A program made the position numbers and the translations under genes. A stretch of 64,000 nt of DNA from Vibrio gigantis (GTDB taxonomy: Bacteria > Pseudomonadota > Gammaproteobacteria > Enterobacterales > Vibrionaceae): assembly GCF_024347515.1 (NCBI RefSeq), contig NZ_AP025493.1, forward strand, positions 558,001-622,000, in the 5' to 3' direction. The number at the start of each line of letters is the position of its first letter. Positions within the stretch are counted from its first letter, which is position 1. This document shows positions 60,733 to 64,000 of this stretch, one piece after another. The notes beneath the pieces were generated by a model, which was given only the letters and a program-made list of their open reading frames with translations, was not told the DNA's origin and did no database searches.

Positions 60733-61824
60733 ATGAACACTCCTCATCGTATTCGTTCTTCTGCACTTGCAATCATCGTATCAGGCGTCATTGCTTCAAC
60801 CCCAGCGTTTGCGTGGCAGGCAGAGAAGATCACAGACGGTCTCGTGATCCCTTGGGGGTTGGCTTATATCAATGATAAGTCCATGCTAGTCACAGAAAAA
60901 TCAGGCGTCATTAAATACGTTGATTTAAAAACGGGCGACCAAAACACACTGTTCAGGCTGCCAAATGTTTGGAGTAAAGGCCAAGGTGGATTATTGGATA
61001 TCGCGCTTTCTCCTTTTGAAAACGGGAAGTTCTACGTCACTTACAGTAAAGACGTCGATGGTGAAGGCGTAACGACACTGGCTTCTGCTAATTACAGAAA
61101 TAATGAAGTGTCCAATTGGCAAGATGTTTTTGTCTCCAAGTCGAGAACCGACACAGGTCGTCACTTTGGGAGCCGCATTACCTTTGATGATAGTCATCTG
61201 TACTTTTCCATTGGCGACCGTGGTGACCGAGACAATGGTCAAAATACCTTAACCCATGCTGGTTCGATATTGCGGCTAAATGCTGACGGGAGCATACCAA
61301 GCGACAACCCTTTCATAAATAACGACAAAGTTCTCGATGAGATTTGGAGTTTCGGTCACCGCAACCCACAAGGGCTTTTCTATGATTTCCCAAGTCAAAA
61401 ACTTTGGTCTATTGAACACGGTCCCCGTGGCGGTGATGAAATTAACCTAATAAAAGCAGGCGCTAACTATGGCTGGCCGGTGACATCACATGGTAAAGAG
61501 TATTGGGGCCCTATCAGCGTTGGTGATTCGGAAACCAAAGAAGGCATTGAAGCACCTAAAAAGGTATACATTCCCTCAATCGCACCGGGAAGTTTGATTG
61601 TCTACCAAGGCGAAAAGTACCCAGAACTGCAAGGCAAACTGTTGGCAGGGGCACTAAAACTTACCCACATCAATATCGTCACAGTCAACGAGCAAGGTGA
61701 GGCAATAAAAGAAGAGCGCATTTTAGAGGACTTAGGGGAAAGGATAAGAGACATCGAAACATCACCAAGCGGCGACATATTCTTCAGCACCGATAATGGC
61801 AACCTTTACCGCTTGAAAAAGTAG
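60733..61824 (+). CDS. PQQ-dependent sugar dehydrogenase family protein (YliI-like)
   Basis: The start at 60733 (MNTPHRIRSSAL) has AAGGGACTTCA upstream; an earlier in-frame ATG has no site. The 363-residue protein carries a signal peptide (ALAIIVSGVIASTPAFA) and the six-bladed beta-propeller of soluble aldose sugar dehydrogenases. Visible motifs are GGLLDIALSP, RHFGSRITFDD, GSILRLNADGSIPSDNPF, WSFGHRNPQGL, EHGPRGGDEINLI and YGWPVTSHGKEY. E. coli YliI of this family oxidises aldose sugars in the periplasm with PQQ. No PQQ-synthesis genes lie in the window. It is monocistronic with a terminator at 61877-61917. Confidence 0.92.
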   Translation: MNTPHRIRSSALAIIVSGVIASTPAFAWQAEKITDGLVIPWGLAYINDKSMLVTEKSGVIKYVDLKTGDQNTLFRLPNVWSKGQGGLLDIALSPFENGKFYVTYSKDVDGEGVTTLASANYRNNEVSNWQDVFVSKSRTDTGRHFGSRITFDDSHLYFSIGDRGDRDNGQNTLTHAGSILRLNADGSIPSDNPFINNDKVLDEIWSFGHRNPQGLFYDFPSQKLWSIEHGPRGGDEINLIKAGANYGWPVTSHGKEYWGPISVGDSETKEGIEAPKKVYIPSIAPGSLIVYQGEKYPELQGKLLAGALKLTHINIVTVNEQGEAIKEERILEDLGERIRDIETSPSGDIFFSTDNGNLYRLKK

Positions 61825-62267
61825 TCAGAGTTCATTCACGTAAAGACATTTACCTTACAACTAAATTTATAAATACAAGCCGTTAAAGCGGGCTAAACAT
61901 CCAATTAGCGGCTTTTGATTTACAAAAAACAATTCGCAAAAACAGTGCAATTACTCCAAATTCACCATCAATTTCGACCACCTTTTTCACAAAAACTACA
62001 ACAAATCACCATACAACTGTAACTCTATGATATTTAAGGAATGCAAAGTTTGACTACCCCCAAGTTTCTGCAACCTTTCACTATGGATTCGATTGACTAT
62101 CCCCTGATTTGATTTAGACTTCACTCGGCTAGAAAGAAAGTTCTTTGTATATAAACATTTCGTTGGATTACTAGTAACCCCGTGGTGTTGTACGCAATAG
62201 CAATAAACTTTTCCGCGCTATCAGTGCCACATTGGCTCAAAATAAAATTTAATTTTAGGATATCATC
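61825..62267. other. Intergenic region holding the cold-shock gene leader
   Basis: It holds the terminator at 61877-61917 and then the leader of the csp gene. A candidate promoter is TTGACT (62093-62098) with TAGACT (62115-62120), spacing 16. That would give an untranslated leader of roughly 140 bases, typical of cold-shock mRNAs. Confidence 0.4.
61877..61917 (+). terminator. Terminator of the sugar dehydrogenase gene
   Basis: AAGCCGTTAA (61877-61886) pairs with TTAGCGGCTT (61905-61914), one wobble pair, followed by a T run. Confidence 0.7.
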
Positions 62268-62477
62268 ATGTCTAACACAGTTACTGGTACAGTAAAATGG
62301 TTCAACGAAACTAAAGGCTTCGGCTTCATTCAACAAGAAAACGGCCCAGACGTATTCGCACACTTCTCTGCTATCACAGGCGACGGTTTCAAAACTCTTG
62401 CTGAAGGCCAAAAAGTTGAGTTCGTAGTATCTCAAGGTCAAAAAGGCCCACAAGCTGACAGCATCAAAGTACTTTAA
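62268..62477 (+). CDS. Cold-shock protein (CspA family)
   Basis: This 69-residue single cold-shock domain shows the two RNA-binding motifs RNP1 KGFGFI (residues 16-21) and RNP2 VFAHF (29-33). The surrounding aromatic residues are W11, F12, F18, F20, F30, H32 and F33. It is an RNA chaperone that melts secondary structure, and is abundant in cold or stress. The ribosome site (TTTTAGGATATCATC) precedes the ATG. The long upstream leader and strong terminator (62501-62530) fit a self-regulated cold-shock transcript. Confidence 0.96.
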   Translation: MSNTVTGTVKWFNETKGFGFIQQENGPDVFAHFSAITGDGFKTLAEGQKVEFVVSQGQKGPQADSIKVL

Positions 62478-62500
62478 TTCAGTATTTTAAAGCTTTCTAA

Positions 62501-62530
62501 AAATAGCCAGCCTCTGCTGGCTATTTTTTT
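62501..62530 (+). terminator. Terminator of the cold-shock gene
   Basis: AAATAGCCAGC (62501-62511) and GCTGGCTATTT (62516-62526) form an 11-base-pair stem with a CTCT loop and a run of seven T that overlaps the stem end. Confidence 0.95.
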
Positions 62531-62594
62531 ACCCGCTATTCAGAGATTTAAGGTAATATTCCCCTTCACTATTTCTACCTAAGACACCCTCTCA

Positions 62595-63134
62595 ATGGCT
62601 CTTAAACCGACAATCTATAAGTTTCGTATCTCATTAACCGATATGAATCGCGACTATTACGACTCTTTCAATCTAACAGTTGCACAACACCCTTCTGAAA
62701 CAGAACAGCGAATGATGGCTCGAATCATGGCTTTCTGTATCAATGCATCTCCTGAACTTGAGTTCACTAAAGGGTTGTCTAGCATTGAAGAACCCGATTT
62801 ATGGCAGAAGTCGTTAGATGACCAAATCCTAGAATGGATTGATGTTGGCGAACCAGACCCAGAGCGCGTTAAGAAAGCAACTCGCTTATCTAAGTCAGTA
62901 AGCGTATTCAGCTTCAACACCAAATCGAATGTTTGGTGGGAGCAAAACAAAGGTAAATTCGGTTACCTAAAAGCTCAAATCGTTCGTCTAGACAACGATG
63001 GTATTGAGCAACTAGCTGCGATGACACAACGTACGATGGATCTTTCTGTAATGCTGACAGGCAACTCAGCTTTCGTTAACAGCGACACGCAATCCGCAGA
63101 AGTAACGTGGGAAGAGCTACAGAGTAATGACTGA
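62595..63134 (+). CDS. yaeQ: YaeQ family protein
   Basis: This 179-residue protein belongs to the YaeQ family, with the characteristic opening MALKPTIYKFRISLTDMNRDYYDSFNLTVAQHPSET, the middle ARIMAFC, and WIDVGEPDPERVKKATRLSKSV. It has a PD-(D/E)xK nuclease-like fold, but its cellular role is not settled. The last eight bases overlap the start of the next gene, so the two are coupled. Confidence 0.95.
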   Translation: MALKPTIYKFRISLTDMNRDYYDSFNLTVAQHPSETEQRMMARIMAFCINASPELEFTKGLSSIEEPDLWQKSLDDQILEWIDVGEPDPERVKKATRLSKSVSVFSFNTKSNVWWEQNKGKFGYLKAQIVRLDNDGIEQLAAMTQRTMDLSVMLTGNSAFVNSDTQSAEVTWEELQSND

Positions 63135-63708
63135 GATCCAAACTCAGACTGAATCTCAGCGCCAAACTAAGCTCGAAGCTTGTTTGCAGCTCGCTGGTCT
63201 CGATTCACTGAAAGCGCTGACGACTGGCTATGAAAAAGAGTTAAAGTCATTTACTGACGAAAACCACGCCCTTTTTAAACATGCCAGTGAGAATAAGCCT
63301 GACAATTCAGAGCGACAAACCTTACTTGGGCTGTTAACAAAAGTGCATATCGATGTGAGCTATCGCTTTGAGAGTAATAAAGAAGCCAGCGAAGCGATGC
63401 AAAGCGTTTTCGATAGTACAGTAGGCAGTGAACACGGCGACAAATTTCAAAACTCCAATGCTCAGCAATTGAAGTTAGTAACGCACTTATGGTTGTTCAT
63501 TCAAGGTCGACTTGGGATGGATTATAGCCTAGCCAACGATCACGCGGCAGCGACCGCCAAACTGCTGTCTCGCTTATCAAGAAGCACAGACGACGAAATC
63601 CGTGTTGAGTTCATGGCGAGTTTTTATGATGGCTTGAACATCTATCAAGCAGAGAACAAGCCATCTGGTATTGTTCACCAGTTAAAGCGTTTGTTTAACC
63701 TGTCGTAA
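63127..63708 (+). CDS. Hypothetical helical protein overlapping yaeQ
   Basis: This 193-residue protein starts MTEIQTQTESQRQTKLEACLQLAGL. It is hydrophilic and mostly helix-forming, without signal or membrane segments, and has a single early cysteine. It overlaps yaeQ by eight bases, which suggests co-translation. I do not recognise its family. A helical bundle is predicted (LKLVTHLWLFIQGRLGMDYSLANDHAAATAKLLSRL). Its conserved neighbourhood with yaeQ is the best clue to a role. Confidence 0.75.
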   Translation: MTEIQTQTESQRQTKLEACLQLAGLDSLKALTTGYEKELKSFTDENHALFKHASENKPDNSERQTLLGLLTKVHIDVSYRFESNKEASEAMQSVFDSTVGSEHGDKFQNSNAQQLKLVTHLWLFIQGRLGMDYSLANDHAAATAKLLSRLSRSTDDEIRVEFMASFYDGLNIYQAENKPSGIVHQLKRLFNLS

Positions 63709-63810
63709 GCATTCCACCAGCTGCTGTATCCAAGTTGCGCTTTATAGATTCTGTAGAGCGCATCTACTTCCAACCACCGTTTCCACAATCAATTCAGGCA
63801 TAAAAGCAGA

Positions 63811-63845
63811 TTCCCTATTACGCTCGTTCCTCGCTTTAGGGAATG
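63811..63845. repeat. Dispersed hairpin repeat unit (ATTCCCTA ... TAGGGAAT)
   Basis: ATTCCCTA (63811-63818) is an exact inverse of TAGGGAAT (63838-63845) around a 19-base loop containing CGCTCGTTCCTCGC. The body and the following GACGA resemble the small intergenic repeats common in Vibrio genomes. The copy number in this genome cannot be judged from one window. Confidence 0.55.
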
Positions 63846-63949
63846 ACGAATGTATGTGCTCCAAATTTATTGATTGCGTTCCACCTAAACACTTACACAG
63901 ATAAACCAATGATCACCAGTATTCTTAAGATGTTCCGAGGTAAGCTCGC

Positions 63950-64000
63950 CGAAATTCTCCGTCATCCCTGAGAAGGAGGAACAACTGAGTTGGGGCTCTC
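63950..64000. repeat. Second repeat-like segment running off the window
   Basis: The segment from CTCCGTCATCCCTGAGAAGG to the window end has the CGTCATCCC...GAGG...GAGTT look of the same type of dispersed Vibrio repeat. It is cut by the window edge. Confidence 0.4.

Larger units (their letters stand above)
63709..64000. other. Right-end intergenic region with dispersed repeat DNA
   Basis: No supported gene. An ATG at 63909 opens only a 20-codon frame that ends inside repeat sequence. The stretch holds the hairpin repeat at 63811-63845 and a second repeat-like segment from about 63950 to the end. Confidence 0.5.

Noticed and set aside
63909..63971. 20-codon frame MITSILKMFRGKLAEILRHP
   Set aside because: It ends in repeat DNA, is too short and has no ribosome site. 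It could be a remnant but cannot be supported.

Overview
The window looks like a stretch of a Vibrio chromosome, probably from the Splendidus clade. This rests on protein style and gene content (YaeQ, AspT/AspD, an Fhu-type locus, a FadL-type porin, a ToxR/CadC-like membrane regulator), about 44% GC, and a dispersed Vibrio-type repeat at the right edge. The clade assignment is an inference. I see no prophage, insertion sequence, CRISPR array or integron cassette array. The region is a mosaic of small metabolic, transport and stress operons.

Layout. 1-3.1 kb: the end of an exported protein, a 49-residue membrane peptide, an acetyltransferase, a lipoprotein and a single-chain triple-RidA protein. 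3.7-5.9 kb: a YqhC-like regulator divergent from a YqhD-like aldehyde reductase. 6.1-9.6 kb: a polar amino-acid ABC importer (ATPase, permease, binding protein, permease). 9.8-10.7 kb: an ADP-ribosylglycohydrolase-family protein. 10.9-14.2 kb: a TonB-dependent receptor divergent from an AraC/PchR-type regulator, with a Fur box between them. 14.2-15.8 kb: a LysR/LysE pair. 16.7-19.3 kb: a DUF1800-DUF1501 pair with a Tat signal on DUF1501. 19.4-22.7 kb: three GNAT acetyltransferases, a PhnA/YjdM zinc-ribbon protein and a ThrE-family exporter. 23.2-23.4 kb: two tandem tRNA-Gly(TCC) genes.

24.7-32.4 kb is the most striking locus, a copper/silver efflux operon read leftward. A MerR-type promoter (19-bp spacer) drives a Cys/His/Met-rich secreted protein, then CusC, then a CusB carrying two fused CusF domains, then CusA, then a Met/His-repeat cupredoxin. 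32.5-35.5 kb: a CatB-like acetyltransferase, an Old Yellow Enzyme-family reductase and a Rossmann-fold protein. 35.7-39.5 kb: a membrane-bound winged-helix regulator converging on a lipoprotein-PldA pair. 39.6-43.9 kb: an RND drug-efflux pair. 44.2-47.9 kb: a His-rich small protein and the aspartate/alanine proton-motive pair AspT-AspD. 48.0-50.8 kb: a FadL-family porin coupled to a second barrel protein, then a crotonase-family protein.

51.0-60.5 kb is a hydroxamate-type siderophore uptake locus: FhuB and FhuD, a TonB-dependent receptor and an AraC-GyrI regulator on the minus strand; FhuF and FhuC on the plus strand; and an MFS exporter. Fur boxes lie in front of the receptor and of fhuF. 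60.7-63.7 kb: a PQQ-type sugar dehydrogenase, a cold-shock protein with a long leader, YaeQ and an overlapping unknown gene. The window ends in dispersed repeat DNA.

The candidates for new biology are the triple RidA, the copper operon's first gene with its CusB-CusF-CusF fusion, the FadL plus partner-barrel pair, the ToxR-like/PldA convergence, and the 49-residue and His-rich small proteins.
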